DNA from: Lepas anatifera
Lineage: Eukaryota; Arthropoda; Thecostraca; Lepadidae
Length of the DNA stretch: 64,000 bases
Reading direction: 5' to 3'
NCBI GenBank assembly: GCA_034440635.1
Contig: JAOTON010002102.1
Coordinates: forward strand, 542,501 to 606,500
The notes beneath the pieces are model-generated. The model did not search any database. It saw only the letters and a program-made list of their open reading frames with translations, and had not been told where the DNA came from. Position numbers and translations under genes: made by a program. Below, one piece after another: positions 43,507-56,848 of the stretch (position 1 is its first letter; the number at the start of each line of letters is the position of its first letter).

Positions 43507-44375
43507 CGATGGTGCGCGCGCCAAAGATGGCGCGCGGGGCGTTGCTCTTTACACAAGTGCCTGCCACTGGAGGCCACCCATGGAGCCTGCTCATCTCACC
43601 AACGCGCTGGTCGTCTGGCGGAGACGCCGTCAACACCAGCCTGTGAGTGTTCACCGTGAACCCTGTCCTGTCTTTCCTGGGTGGTGCGAGAGTTTGAAAA
43701 CGAGGATTAAGCTGGTGAGATGAGATGGAAATCAGTACTATTCAGGGTAGCCGCTGGAAACGTGTTAGAGTTCATCTGCCGAATAGGAGCGACTGTTTGG
43801 ATGCATGCAGTTGCTGTGTGTGCTTCTCTTTTTCAGCAGGAAATGTTCGTTCTACCTCGATAGCCGTATATTCGCGTCATGGTGCTGATTACCAGTGTAA
43901 TTTTATTTTGTTTCGCTTAAGCATGCCTTGTTACGCATGACTGCCGTGCCGCTGTCCGTTACCTTACGATATGAACGCAATACGAGTGCTGTTTGCAGAC
44001 CGGGCCGGGTACATCACATTGTTTCCATGGACAGGGGGCAGGCTACTCTAAGATCGAAATAGCGCCTCATCAGCTCTTTTAGTAAAACTTCCAGTCATTT
44101 CCCGATATTTTAATTACGCTGACGCCTGCCGGTCTATTGTGTGCGCTTCTGTCTGTACATTCCGAACCGGGTTAGCAAGGGATTGGACCCAAGGCCAGTG
44201 TGGTATGGACGCTTCGTGTAAGTGTTTTTTTGTCAGCGGTGCCCAATCAAAAGTGCGGAGTCGCCTGCAGCAGTCAGTTGCAGCGTTCCCCGTCCCCCTG
44301 TGCTGTCACGCCCGGGCCGGCAGACCCGACCGCAGCCGTGCCGATCCTGTCCCATTGTCACCACCTACCCAGGTG
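43507..44375 (+). other. Probable 3' UTR and downstream DNA of the PLAG-like gene
   Basis: Ten bases after the stop is a hairpin with a 7-bp GC stem (GCGCGCC, loop AAAGAT, GGCGCGC; 43516-43535). No clear polyadenylation signal follows closely; the nearest candidates are ATTAAA at 45543 and AATAAA at 49529. I see no other gene. Confidence 0.4.
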
Positions 44376-44675
44376 TCACTGTCACCCGGCTCATGTCACT
44401 CGGCTGTCAGTCGGCTGTGACTGAAACTGTCGCCGGGGTGTCACTGTTGCCCGGGTGTCACTGTCGCTCTGCTGTCACTGTCACCCGGCTGTCACTGTCA
44501 CTCGGCTGTCACTGACACTGTCGCCCGGCTTACTGGGTCTGACACGTCGCCTTATCACTGTCGCCCGGTTATCACTGTCGCCCGGCTGTCACTGTCACTC
44601 GACTGTCACTGTCGCCCAGCTGTCACTGACTCTGACACTGTCGTCGGGGTGTCACTGTCGCCGTGTCAGTGCCAC
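44376..44675. repeat. Degenerate minisatellite of ctgtcactgtcgcccgg
   Basis: Around 18 imperfect units of 12-18 bp based on ctgtcactgtc(g/a)cccgg. Similar tgtcact text recurs sparsely to about 44990. Confidence 0.8.
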
Positions 44676-47369
44676 CCTGTCATCGCTACTCAAAGGCCAT
44701 GGTGCGCCGCGGTTATACTGTCACTGCGTTGTCACATCGACAATGCCACTATGACGTCACCATCAATGACACTAACGGTGTCGTCCGATTCCGTAACTCC
44801 GGTGCCGGGTGTCATTGCGCTTCCGCATTGTGAGTGTCGGGGCTTCAGAAGCGCCTGATCTCGCTCTTCTCTTCGCTGTTTTTACAGCGTTGTTGCCCTC
44901 AGCGTCACAGTGTCATGGAAAGTGTGTCATACGGTGGTGTCACTGTGTCGCCGCAGTGTCACTTTGTCACCGCAGTGCCGTGTAACCGCGCTGTCGTCCG
45001 GGCAGGTCAGGCTCTCCGGTGTGATTCATGGCTCTTTATCATTAGGTTGGGTAGCTGCCCGGAGCCTTGGCATTCTCTAGGACTACCAGCTGCGATTCAA
45101 AGTTACCAGCCGGGCTGGGGGGAGGGGTTATGAACCCCGGTATTTCTTATTGCTCTTTAGTAACCCGGTTAATGTGTATCATTCGCATGGGATGCATCGA
45201 GCTGTTTTACGCAGATCCAGCGGTGCTGAATTTTTGTTTTGTTTTGCCGTATGACGTCTGTTTTGGGATAATCTGATGTGCTGTATCCATCATGAAGAAG
45301 AATTGACTTCCAGCCTTGTTATTTCTTGTCTAGAAGATACTAAACTGGCATTGACTTTCCTGGCGGAAATGCCAGCAATTTGCAAAACATGCTGATAGAC
45401 TTTATACACGTTTGATAATAGTTTTCCAACGTCAAGCCAAAAGTAAGAATTTGCTAACATTTGGGCTTTAGAGTTCACTGTTGATTACGGAGAGAACTAT
45501 GGGGGATATTTCTGCTCACAAAACACCCCCTGTATTTTTTTCATTAAATAGTATTTTTATTGTCTACAGAAGATGACCCAAGATGGAGTTTAATACTCTG
45601 CAATGGGATAAATGGCAAACCGAAGCACGGGGTCGAAATGACCCGGTGATGACGCCGACATTGCTCGGCGCCAATCCGTTCCAGATTTCTACGAAAAGTC
45701 TTCCCAAATTAAAAATCCTGGCTTCTGATTTCTGACTGTAAAATGGTTGCTTTCTGCACAAAATTGGGCTTCATAGTGACTTTGATCATTATTTCGCCTG
45801 GAGTCAGATCGCAACTCTCCGTCCCTCTGCAGTTCTTTAACGCTCATTCGAATCCGGAGATGGTTATTCAGAAGGCGTTGGTGGTAATACAATAGGCTTC
45901 AGGTGGAAAATGCTGGCCGGCCGTCGTGGTTCGTGCAGGGCCACTACGCAATACATAGTACCTGTACCGCCTGGGCCTTTCTGTCGCTGCCTTGGCCTTG
46001 GAGTCTGCGCTGCAGTGCGATATTTGTAATGCCACGTGGTGTCATGGATGCCAAACGGGGTACACACTCCCCGCTCTGTTTAATGTGAACGATGTGTGTT
46101 TGTGTCCAGTCGTGATCATGAACAGCCATTGCGAGAGGCTTGCAAAATGTTTGATGCCACAAAGTTGATTGTTTAATCGTTAGAGCCCGTTATGTGAATG
46201 TGTTATCTGAAAACAGACGTTCCGCGGCTGTGCTGACTGCTGCTTCTGTGCAAATGGCTGGGATGGCTATCAATTTATTTCCTTTGGGAGAGGCTTTTAA
46301 CACCAACGAACCTAACCCCTGTGCCAGACGGAAGTGAAATCCTCGTTCTATTATGTAGTCTGAAGATTTTCCTGTCCACGTTTTTTATAATGTTGTTGGG
46401 AACAGATATGTAAAATGATGCTAACGTTTCAGCTTCTGTGGGCCTCTTCTTTATTTTGTCCTCGAACAAACCATGGAAACCAGTGTGTCAAAGAGTGTGG
46501 TGCCCGGAATCGTTCGTAGACTTAAAATTCAACGATGTCGGTCAGTACCTCATTATATTTTATAAATAGGTTGTAACGGCAGTATAAGGGCTGCAATAGA
46601 ATGGAAGTCATTCACGTACGTCGGGTTGTCTTCAAGATTGAATATCGGCTGTACGGTATAGATATGTAAGCATGTTAGCTCACGTCTCATGGAAAATTCT
46701 GGCGTATGCTAAGGTTTGGTTTGGACCCAACTCAGTAATGAGGATCAGTTTGAACCGGTTTGAAGATCCCAGGATTTTTATGACGATTTGGTGTGATCCC
46801 GGGATGGTAAAGTCGTGTTGCCTGACCTTTGATATGGCTTGAAATGGACGGTGCCATAGGGATCAGATTGTTTTTTCTCGGGCGCAGCTGCGTTATGTGT
46901 GGGTTTGTCCTGAATTTCTAAATGCCGTTAACCTTCGGAATCCATCAACCACCACAGTAAGAGGAAAGCTGGCGTCTACTTGTTGAGCTTGCATGCACAC
47001 CAGGGGCGTGTAGGGGCTGTGGCTGCCAGTACACTTTTACGTGACAAAAACAACCTGAGGAGTGGAAAACCTGTTATATTGCTTGAAAAAGGGATTGGCT
47101 TAACGTCTAATCGTAAGACGTAAGGCTCTCTGGGCGTGTTTAGTTTTCTCTCAGTTTTCGTAGTAGGGATTCTTGGTGACACTCCCGCCGTAACTGGATG
47201 CAAATTATCGAGAAACCGAAAGTGCATCGCTTAACATGCGCCCCGCGGGAGGGGGCGTTTTTCCTTCCCCCTCCGTATCTCGTTTCCCAGGAAAGCTAAA
47301 GAAAAATTACGGATGGTGTTCGAAAGCTCTTGACGAGACGAAGGGAAATTAGAGGAAGGATTTTATGTC
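44676..47369. other. Intergenic DNA, no recognised gene
   Basis: Open frames stay under 100 codons with no domain; ATTAAA occurs at 45543. No repeat ends are recognised. Confidence 0.35.
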
Positions 47370-47742
47370 AGGTCAATATTGAGGTTAGCATAGGTCAAAG
47401 AAGGTTCGATAGGCTTACAACAGGGCAGTGTACGTTTCCCCCTCTAGAGTTGTACTCAGTGGAGCTAGAGCAAATATTCATGTATCATTGGATTCCACTC
47501 ATCGTAGGGAATCGAATGATGTATAATATGACATTGCTAGGTCAAATTGTGAACATGACCTGACCTTGTGCTAGGTCAAGGTCACAGGGTGACCTGGTGT
47601 GGTCATGTTGCATATCAATCGACTTCCCGTGACAATATAAGCACAATGCAAGCAAAATAGGAGCTTTATCAATTCAGTGAGAAGTTATTGGCAAAACAAT
47701 CACTACACGCTCCTGTGACCTGACATGACATTTGAGAGGTCA
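47370..47742. promoter_or_regulatory. Cluster of nuclear-receptor half-sites (AGGTCA/TGACCT)
   Basis: Nine exact half-sites occur within about 370 bp: 47370, 47392, 47539, 47556, 47561, 47573, 47579, 47590 and 47716, with one more at 47737. TCAAGGTCA (47576-47584) is an FTZ-F1/ERR-type extended site, and AGGTCACAGGGTGACCT (47579-47595) is a near-palindrome. The stretch may be part of an interspersed repeat rather than an enhancer. Confidence 0.4.
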
Positions 47743-50700
47743 GATGGTCAAAACTCAACTTTATGGTCAAGATCGTGGTAAGAATACACGGTTTAAGGAT
47801 TTGCAGCTTTATCTATCTAATATTTACTAAAAACGAGTCCTTTCTATTTTTCAACATAGACTTATAATAGGGTGACCAAAAATTCGACCCCACCTTAGGT
47901 AAACAGTATCAAAATTCTGAGATCATATCAGGATCATCGTTTCGTCAATGTCGCCTTTACCGGGCTCAAGACTCAGAATTTGACAGTGTTCCCGGACCAA
48001 AAATTGTCACAGGTTAAGAAAGCAGCAATTGCTTGATCTGTATTTAGCCTCACATTGGAGTATGCAAAAAACAGGTTTAATATAATATATTATGGAAAAG
48101 TTTTTTCAAAACACATTTTTCCATTCTTTTAATGTTTCTTTCTAGAGTATTTATGATATTTGTATCCACGCATTAACTCAACAAGTGGGCGCATTCGGGA
48201 AACGTCGAATCCTGTTTTGTTAAAACCCTACTGATAAAACCAGACTTGCACTGGAAATGTAGATTATGCTTGGCTCGCGTAGAAGTCGATTCACGCCGAA
48301 ATAATGCAATATTTATGTACTACCAATGTCGCTGTATTCATGTATTAACTGCATAGAAGTTGGTGAATTCATTGCTGCTTGAGATGATGATCTACGGAAA
48401 CCGGAATTTTGAATACCTGACGGGCGTTTCTGGAAGGGTGCCGATAAAACCCGTTCGCGCTCCTAAACGGCGCAACCTTCACATACTTTGGCTAAATTTG
48501 ATGGTGGATTAGCCGGAAAAGCTGTCATATACAAGGAATTTTATTGCTGGGTGCACTGACAGGTAGCGGAGCGATTCAAGGAGTAGGGCGGCGGCAGACA
48601 GCAGTCCAGGTGAAAGCGGCCTCCGCCGGTGTCCCGTGTACCTGAACACTGCATGTCTGTGAATGACTTATGTTTGCCCTTATTTGACTTGCAACGTGTG
48701 GCGTGCAGACGGCCAAAACATTTGTCTTTGTTTTAACCTGGTCTGAAAATAGAAAACAGGAGTCTTGTGTGTAAAATTTTGTGGTTAGACGTACATTGAC
48801 GTAAATTTGAAGAGTCCGAAACGTTTCGTATTTGCAACTTCAGTTCTTGTAGTGCCTAGCACTGTCTAAAAAAACGAACGTCAAACCGCACTTTCCTGAA
48901 GCTATTTATTGCAACGCTGAAATGTAAGCCATAATGTATGAATCGTTGGATCTAGCTGCTAAGCAGACTGTGAATTCCTTTTGAATCCCAGACGCCAATC
49001 CTCCCATCCCTGGATGTTTGCACTGAATGCTGTTTGAAGGCGCCGTTTGCCAGCAACTGATAGTGGTGTTTCGATTGACAAGCTGACCTATTTGAAGGGT
49101 CAGAGCCATGTACGGTTATTCCACCAGACCCCCGGCGCGCGCACACCAACGAGCTCCCAAACATCATCTGACATCGAACTTTTGTTAAGGGCTGATGCCG
49201 CTTTGGATGCATTGCATGCAAAGGTGTTGACATTGGTATTGTTTTGTCGTGGGCGACGATCAGTGACTGCATTTGGTCGGTGTCCCCGCGACTCAGAGAA
49301 GTACAACCCCGGGTAGAGATCAGGTATTTGCGTGTTGGTACTGATAGGCTATGTTGAAGGTAGAAGTGTGTACACTTGCCAACTGGAGCGTCGCCGGTCG
49401 GGTGGCTTCAGTTAGCCCGACCCGCCGCGGCAGGGGAGCCCCGGCTGGTTGTTGTCCGTGTTTTGACCAGCCGACTTTTTATTTTCAAGCTGCCAGTGTG
49501 GTGACATTCTGTGGTGATCAAATGATTGAATAAAACTATCGGTCCGCTGAGAGTTGGGCTGTTGTAATCGTTTGTTTGAGTCGTTCGCAGAAGTGATAAC
49601 GATCGATTGTGGTTTGATAAATGGTGATACGCTGCGGCTCGATGAGATCAGACCCCGCTGACAGGGTTATGCGTCGCAGACATTGTTTGGCGCTGAGTTT
49701 ACGAGACAGTTTCAGACCGCTCTATTGGGGGCGCGAAAAAGGAAATGCCCTCAATCTTTGGGTTTTTTATCAGTTCATTTTGATTTCAAAGATATTCTTA
49801 TTAAACTTAGTTTTGCTTTGATATGATATGCACCGTAGATAAGAACAACTTCATATGCATATGCGGTAAATATGTTGACCGCATTTTCCACCTGTCATGG
49901 GTGTTCCTTCTATTGTGGTCACGATTTTTTCACCGATAGTACCCCTAGCCGGGTAAGTGGTTACATCCTAAGAAATATCGCCGCATGTCACTCAGCCAGG
50001 GCCGGGAGGTCGCTGGATCCCGGTCTGAAGCGTGAGGTTCGGCCGCAGCCGCTGTACACAGTCACTGGTGGGACCACCTGCAGCCTTGGCGGCGAATGCC
50101 CCCATAGCTCCACCCTTTGCAGCATGCGACTACCTGAAAGACTGGACGACAACTACGGTGAAAACGGCTTCGCTCGCAATGGCTTTGTGAAGCAATTTGG
50201 AAGTTTATTAACTACCCAACTATTCAGGATGGTGTGAAGGTCATGGCCTAAAATCTACCCATTACCTGTGAATGCCCACTGGCAATCAATTTCTCATGAG
50301 GTTCGAATGCATAGGTGTTGGAATAGAAAGGAGTCTGGCTCCCACGTGTCATCGGAAAAATCTCCTTTCAAATCCAGAAAAAAACTCCTTTCAGATTCAG
50401 AAAAATATCTTCCAAATTTCAGCCAAATTTGGAGGCAGTTACAAAATTATGTAACCAACCGGTGGTGAAGGCAATAATCAGCCCAAAGTCTTTGAGTGTT
50501 TGGTTTTAGAGGGGAAATTTCCCGACAGCAGGAGGTTGAAGATTGAGTGGCCCCCTCACCTTTTTGCTGGTGGTGTCACGGATGAGTTCAGAGAGGATAG
50601 CAAATTGTCTCGTCGGTGTAAAGTGGGCCAAAAAAACTAAGAAATAGGCTGAAGTTCCGAGATAGCAGGTGAACCTATGATGAAAGGCTGGTGTCAAAAC

Positions 50701-51939
50701 GATGGGAATCTTAACTGCTTGGTCCCCTTTATCCACGACGAGGTAAAATATTGTCAACATTTTCTGTGCAAGTCCCTTGACCCAGTATGTGACCTCAAGA
50801 GCACTTGAATTTCCATACTGCGGCTGTTGAATTATAGACGTTACTCGGCTCCACATGGATGAATACGTGTGAGGATTTAAGAGAATTGGGCAAATTGAGG
50901 AGAAAAAAGCATAGATAATAGAAGTCTAAGAATGTACGCTTTAAGCAACTTCTTGAAGCAACTTTCATAGTGGGACCAGGTGGAACATTTTTTTAAACTT
51001 ATTCGAAATATATGCTGATGGCAAACGGATCCGGGATTTCCGAACGGAGGGAGTGTGATCCGCACCAGAGGGCACCAGTCTTGCGCCGAGCGCCAGGCGC
51101 CGATGCCCTCATCCTGGGGGGAGGAATGGGGCGCGGAGTGAAAGGAAAGGAAAGTGCTCAAGATGAATATTTCAAGGTTTGTGTCCTAGAAAAAAGACAC
51201 GAGCACAGGCGACAATTAAAGCGATGACCGTGCCACTGAACGCACTGGGGAAGAACCGTGTCTCCAGACTGATTTTTTTCAACAGTTGTGTTGTATTAAC
51301 GATAAACGTAAGGCAGCTATCCTGTACTACTTTCAATTGTGCATTGATAACAGCCCAGAATAGAAGGATTTCCGAAGCGCGTGAAGACTTGCGGTTCCTC
51401 TGCGGTGGTTTGTGAGTAAACAATCATGTAACAGCTAGCTGGAACTATTCATGCCAATGTTTGCGAATCGATGAATACCGTATGAGAAGAATCTTGATAG
51501 TTTCGAATAATGTGCCGTGGCTAAGCAGGCATGAAACTATTTTGCCAGGACTCTGAGTCAGTAGACCTGTTTGATAAGCACAAGTTCCACAGACCCATCG
51601 CTGTGACATTACGTAACCAATCCTCCCAGCTATTGCATTACTTCAGGAATTTCCAGGCGGCGTTTCCACCCCGGCGTACTATGCATAATGCATCTCAGGT
51701 CAGCCCAGACACCGTGTACTAAAAACGGTTTATATTCTACAATTCTGACAGTACAGTCACGATATATCCAATCGGCGTGTTTCCAGTAATGAATGCCGTG
51801 TCACCCAGGCCTATTGACAACACCATACTACGCAGCAGACAACCCTTCTACCGCCCATTACCATCTGTTGTATTGAACTGCCCGTTCCAACTCAACCATT
51901 CCAGGCGGGTCTCAGCAGTCCCATACCGCCGGCGCGCTG
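47743..51939. other. Intergenic DNA, no recognised gene
   Basis: There are many short frames but no domain. A GGATCCGGGATTTCCG phrase at about 51029 looks like a degraded end of the GGATCC-terminus elements. AATAAA occurs at 49529. Confidence 0.35.
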
Positions 51940-52240
51940 GCCAGTGACCACTAGCGCGACGCTGTCGTCTCGCGGCGCGCTAGAACCGGTCACACCCGCC
52001 ATTTGAATCGCGGCGCGGGGTCAAGCGCCCTGGCAGCCTCGGCGTTGGTCTGCGCGCGCCGCCGCGCACCGCGCCGGCCGCAGCGACCTTGCCCGGCTGG
52101 TCCATCAGGGTTGCATGCTCCACCACATTCCATTGGCGCGGCGGCTCCAACTTTTTACAGGGGTCGGGCTTCTTGCGCGAGACCATATCGGTCGACTGGT
52201 ATGTGTGTACAAGTCGCGGCGGAAAGCCGACTGGTTTGAG
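51940..52240. promoter_or_regulatory. CpG-rich block of unknown role
   Basis: A dense run of CG dinucleotides (cgcggcgcg, ctgcgcgcgccgccgcgc) lies in AT-richer DNA. It may be a promoter region; the adjacent 143-codon frame (52089-52520) has no domain. Confidence 0.3.
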
Positions 52241-52483
52241 GCGTATTGCGGAAGACAGGTGCGTGTCTGAAGCATTGATGGAAGCTTGGAACTGGAATGT
52301 GAAAAACAGCGCCCTGTCAAAATCAACTTGTATCGTCTCTTCATGCACGGGTTTTGCGCAGAAACGTGTTGGATGGCGCTGCAATGTCGACGGAGGCTTT
52401 GTCAATGAGATTCGGCAGCTAAATCTGCTCGAAAAATTGAGACCTCGTTTTTTTATTTATTCGGGCCACTTTCAACAGGGACA

Positions 52484-52645
52484 CTTGCCCAATTACAGGG
52501 AGCATTGGCGTGGGTGTTAAAAAGGACTCCACGGGGTAAGATCGGACATGGAAGGTTGTTTTCTACCGTGGGGATTTAACCCACGTTAATCTATGCTGTC
52601 CGATAAGAAAACGGGCGATGAAGCCACTAAGCCACCCGGCCCCAA
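52484..52645 (-). mobile_element. tRNA-derived SINE, second copy
   Basis: Same order of blocks as 7146-7333: distal ttacagggagcattgg at the left, B-box region at 52571-52581 (GGTTAAATCCC on minus, one mismatch) and A-box-like segment at 52623-52634. The two copies differ by many substitutions and an indel, so the family is old. Confidence 0.65.
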
Positions 52646-52722
52646 CATTTTCAATATTTTTGCCCCTGTTTTCGCACTGCGTTGGGTCGTTCGAAATGTG
52701 TGGTACATACAGCTAACCGTTC

Positions 52723-52775
52723 ACTGACGGATCCAGGGTGGAAAATGGCATTTGCACCCGAACCCCCAGTTTTAA
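52723..52775 (+). mobile_element. Left-end fragment of the GGATCC-terminus MITE family
   Basis: CACTGACGGATCCAGGG followed by ggcatttgcaccc matches the left end of the element at 2624-3004. No right end is found. Confidence 0.5.
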
Positions 52776-55700
52776 CATATGCTTCACAACTGTTGGCCCT
52801 GCTACCTCCCCAGAACCATTGGCCTAGATCAGGCACTGATCTAGTTTTGTGTTTTTCCCTACATGTCACCGATCCATTTCCCTGAGGAATCATCTCGTTT
52901 TATTGTCAAACAAACCGTCAGCAGCGCTTTAGGCCTGCTGACATCATAATCTCTCGAATTGGTGGCAAACCCGGCTTGAATTACGTATAATCGGTACCCG
53001 GTGTCGTGCCCCAACATTGATCACCTCTCAACTCGCCGATCAAAACTCAGCGGCGAACAGCAAATTCATCATGTCCAACAATATACAGTTTAAATCGATC
53101 ACACCTTCGCTTATAGGTAAGGACGGTAATTGAGCGCCTAGTTGTGATTTACGAGCGTTATACCTGCACCAAACAAACAAACAAACAAACGTGGTTTTGA
53201 AACGTCAGAGAGCGATGCAGAGATATGGACTAGCATAGGATGCTGGCAAAACCGAGCCAATACGCATTGGATTTGAAAGTGTTTAAATTTGTTCGGCGTT
53301 GAGAAGTGGTATCAGTATTAGACACTTGATTCAGCATACGTAACGTCACGATCTTCTCTTCATGCCCCAAGTTGGGTCATCAATACCCTTTTCCCAATAT
53401 AAAGTGGTTGTATCAGCCCTGCCAGCCCCAAAATATTATATGTTTACCTGGATCTGATAAACGCACATATCCATAATACCTCTAACGAATGAAATGACGC
53501 CTGGGGCTGACGATTTGTATTCAAAACCATCGTGCCGAAATTGAGATTATGTAAAACGGGATGTCGTGGGTATTACTCCAAAAAAGATGGAGACAGACGG
53601 TGAAAGACTAAAGCTAGATGAAACTTGGGAAACATTGAATGTTCAATGAAATTATCTCCAAGATACAAAAATATCAAAGCCAGCTAGAGTAAACTACATC
53701 AAACACATTGTCCTCCCGTAAATAAACTCGTCAAAAATCTTCAGCTACCTAACGATAAATTTCACTTCAGGAGTAGCATGTATAGAAATATAAGCAAATA
53801 ACCCAAGAACAAAATGAGAAGAGCTGACGCCAGTACAAGTACAAATTTCGCTCCCCCTTCCATTCACTTTTCCCAAAAACATCGCTGCAACGCGAGTCAG
53901 ATTCTGAATCCAAAGCAATCAGCTGGAGACAGATCTGTCAGCATGATTAAATCCTACATCAAGAAGAACGCACTAAAAATTCCAAAACTCTTAAAATACA
54001 AAACTCCCAACACCCTAAAACTGATTTCAAAAGATGAACCTGGCACCGTATTTTACAGAGTTTTCCATTACTTGCCCCTTCACTGCCAGTCAAATGCCTC
54101 CCTTTCGTCTATTTGGTGACCCTTCAGCTGACACATTTTCCCTAATGTGGCCAAACGTGTTCCAATTCTTTCTGGCCATCGTCTTGATACACTCACTCCT
54201 TAAGAAATATCAAAACAGGCTGTGTGGGGATAGCAGCTCTCGAAATGAGCATAAGGCTCTCTCCAGGTGGCATGGGCCGCCCTCTAATGCTTCGCCCCCC
54301 CCCTACCCCAAATCATAGATCCTTCAAAGCTTGGCTGCTGCTTGAATTTGTAGACCACATTTTGAGAAGAGGCGCTGCTGTGAGACTTGAAGTATTCTGC
54401 CGGCTTCACGGTTCAAACTGGGGTCACTGAAGTCAGGAAAGGCGGCGAGTAAAAACAGTATGCTAACAGGCCAGATTTGGGTTGCGGCGTGTGTTCTGGT
54501 GCTCGTGACGGCACGTGAACCTCGTCGCCCTCCCGTGCACATGGCGTTGGCCACAAGGCCTTCGTGCTTGCAACAGCATGCCGGCGAGCTTTCGAACATT
54601 TTTTTGGAGGACCTGGCACACATTTTTCTGTGCCTGTGGAAGGTTTCAACGACCTTGCATGTAAGCTGAACCCCAGCTCTGTGGATGTGTCTGACTACCT
54701 ATTCAGCTAGTAGTGCAGCAAGGATACATTCGGTTTTATAGAATTTAATGCTCTAAATCTAACTTGGCATCGACCGTAAGAGCTGCTCAACTCCTTTTTT
54801 AAGGTGAAGGGAAGTGAGAGGGTGAATGCGCTTATGGCTTAGTGTATGTCTTGCTTATGTTTTTACACCTTAAGTCTTGTGATTGTCGGAACTATCTTTC
54901 TGGCACTTTCGGACTGCCGATTATAGGCTGGGGAAAATTGTTGTCGATTTCTGAACTCATTCTTTTTTATATTTCTCTAATTCTCTGTCGCTGTCCTCAT
55001 CTAGCCTTAAACCTGTTTAAAATTGATATCTACTTGAAGCTTGTCTTACATAATTCTTCGTAGGTTCGGAAGTTTCCGCACTGGGGCTGATTGTGATAGC
55101 TAGGTATACTTGACCCCAGATTAAAATGATAAGCCAGGGCTTCACAATATATATATATATATATATATGTTTGGGAGTAAAGATGTTGAATGGTATGCAA
55201 TTTCGAACTGGTTTGACTTATTCTTGAAAGGAATTAGTTAGGAATAATGGCGAAAAATTTGAGTGTGTATCACGTGGGATAGAAATAAAGGCGTAAGAAC
55301 ATAAGCTGACCTGAATTGGAGAAGAACAAAACACTGAAAAAGTGTACATCATCGCAAAAACATTACTGTTTCGTTCTTCTGTTGCCGGACACTTACAGAA
55401 TAAACCATATTTGTTTGATGCCAAGTACGTTCTTCTGTTAGCTTTTTTGCAAACTGATTTAGCGTTCGGCCTGCGGCGCAATTGCCAGCTCGGTAAGTGC
55501 GACATACGTTTGATCGCGTGCCGCCTTTGCGAATGATTCATCGGAGCTATTTTCCGATTGTGTCTTACGCAGTATTTTCCTCCGATATCAGATGATCTAT
55601 GCTTCGGCGAAATGCGATCAGTCACTTGCGCTGGGCATTTTTGTGTTCCGTTCGCTCCGCGTGTAGGTAGTGCGACACAATATCGGGGATCTGTGCTCTC

Positions 55701-56011
55701 TCATTCATTTTAACGTTCACTGCCAAATCGTGCAGGAAAACCTTCACATCAGCTCACTGAGTTCCGACACAAAGGCAGTGACATGGCAGGAAAAGTGCAG
55801 GCTGCATTGTCCACGTGTCTTGGTCGGTAAGATAGTATGGTTTTCAGCCTTGTGAACTGGAGCATATTTTGGACAAAGGGAATTCCACGGTGCAGTGTGT
55901 TGTAAATTTGAAAGCTGCTTCATGTAGAAATTATAGAATTAATACCAGGTCGTTGCAGCTCTCTTGAGTGGCAAGTACGTAGTTGGATGAAATGGCGTTT
56001 AATTTTAACTT
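52776..56011. other. Intergenic DNA with small microsatellites
   Basis: (CAAA)n lies at 53171-53190 and (AT)n at 55147-55169. Open frames up to 135 codons (minus, 55218-55625) show no domain. Confidence 0.4.
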
Positions 56012-56019
56012 CCTGAAAC

Positions 56020-56272
56020 CAGAGGCGTAGCCAGGGGGCGGCAGGGATAGCCGGCCCCTCCCCCTGAGGGCCCGAAGTGCCCTCCTGAGAACACGGGTCG
56101 CGCGAAGCGCGGCTCATCCGCACTATGCTCTGTGGCCAAATTTGAAATTTCATACCAGACGGGGCCCTCTAAGCCCTCTTCAGCACTCTATTCTGTAACA
56201 AGAAGGGCCCTTTTGGCGCTGTCGCAGGGGCCCTTTTCGGGGAGCACCCCTGAGCAAAATCCTGGGCCCCTG
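56020..56272 (-). mobile_element. 253-bp MITE with perfect 8-bp TSD
   Basis: CCTGAAAC is duplicated exactly at 56012-56019 and 56273-56280. The left end reads CAGAGGCGTAGCCAGG and the right end GGGCCCCTG. The body is an inverted relative of 35504-35782 (ggccaaatttgaaatttcat, then ggcgctgtcgcaggggccc). It is non-coding and hAT-like. Confidence 0.85.
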
Positions 56273-56776
56273 CCTGAAACCTATATAAATATGCGTGCAC
56301 GTGATTCTTAAAAAGAACACTAATGGCGAATCACTTAAGATCATCACTGTTTCAAGTATTGTGGCTTTTATCTGTTTCGCCGAGGTCTTCGTCTGACTGC
56401 GTGTAACACAGAGCATACCAGTAGTTGCACTATTAGCGTTATTAAAGTGTTGTGTTTTCTGAAACTGGAAGCAAAGAAAAAGCAGGTAATTTTTCTGTGT
56501 CCGCTTCGGATCACGCGAAATCGTGGAGGCAAATGACGCACTGAAAAGTTAGAAGCAAAATTTCCCCCGATGAAGTCATAGGCGGAAAGTAAGGCGCTTG
56601 CGCGTCAGTGTTTCATTTTATGGAAAATATATACTTAGACATAGGGCCCATATTTTATTCACAATGATTGAGCACCCTGCGAGCCTGCTCTGCTTTTAAA
56701 TTATAACATCAGGGCTGGAGTTTACCGAAAACGAATTTCCAAAACTCAGCGTTCAAATTCAGTCGATCTAGCATGT

Positions 56777-56840
56777 CGGCCAGGCCGTATAACCTTAACA
56801 GTTGGTAATACGTCGTTAGACACCAACAATAATTATGATT
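56777..56840 (+). mobile_element. 5'-truncated SINE tail with 8-bp TSD
   Basis: TAGCATGT flanks a 64-bp piece at 56769-56776 and 56841-56848. The piece (gccgtataaccttaacagtt, then cgtcgttagacaccaac) matches the tail of the SINE at 19647-19809. Truncation at the 5' end with a target duplication fits target-primed reverse transcription. Confidence 0.65.
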
Positions 56841-56848
56841 TAGCATGT

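Noticed and set aside
42347..43654. Minus-strand frames opposite the zinc-finger exon
   Set aside because: Shadows of the GC-rich, strongly supported plus-strand coding exon.
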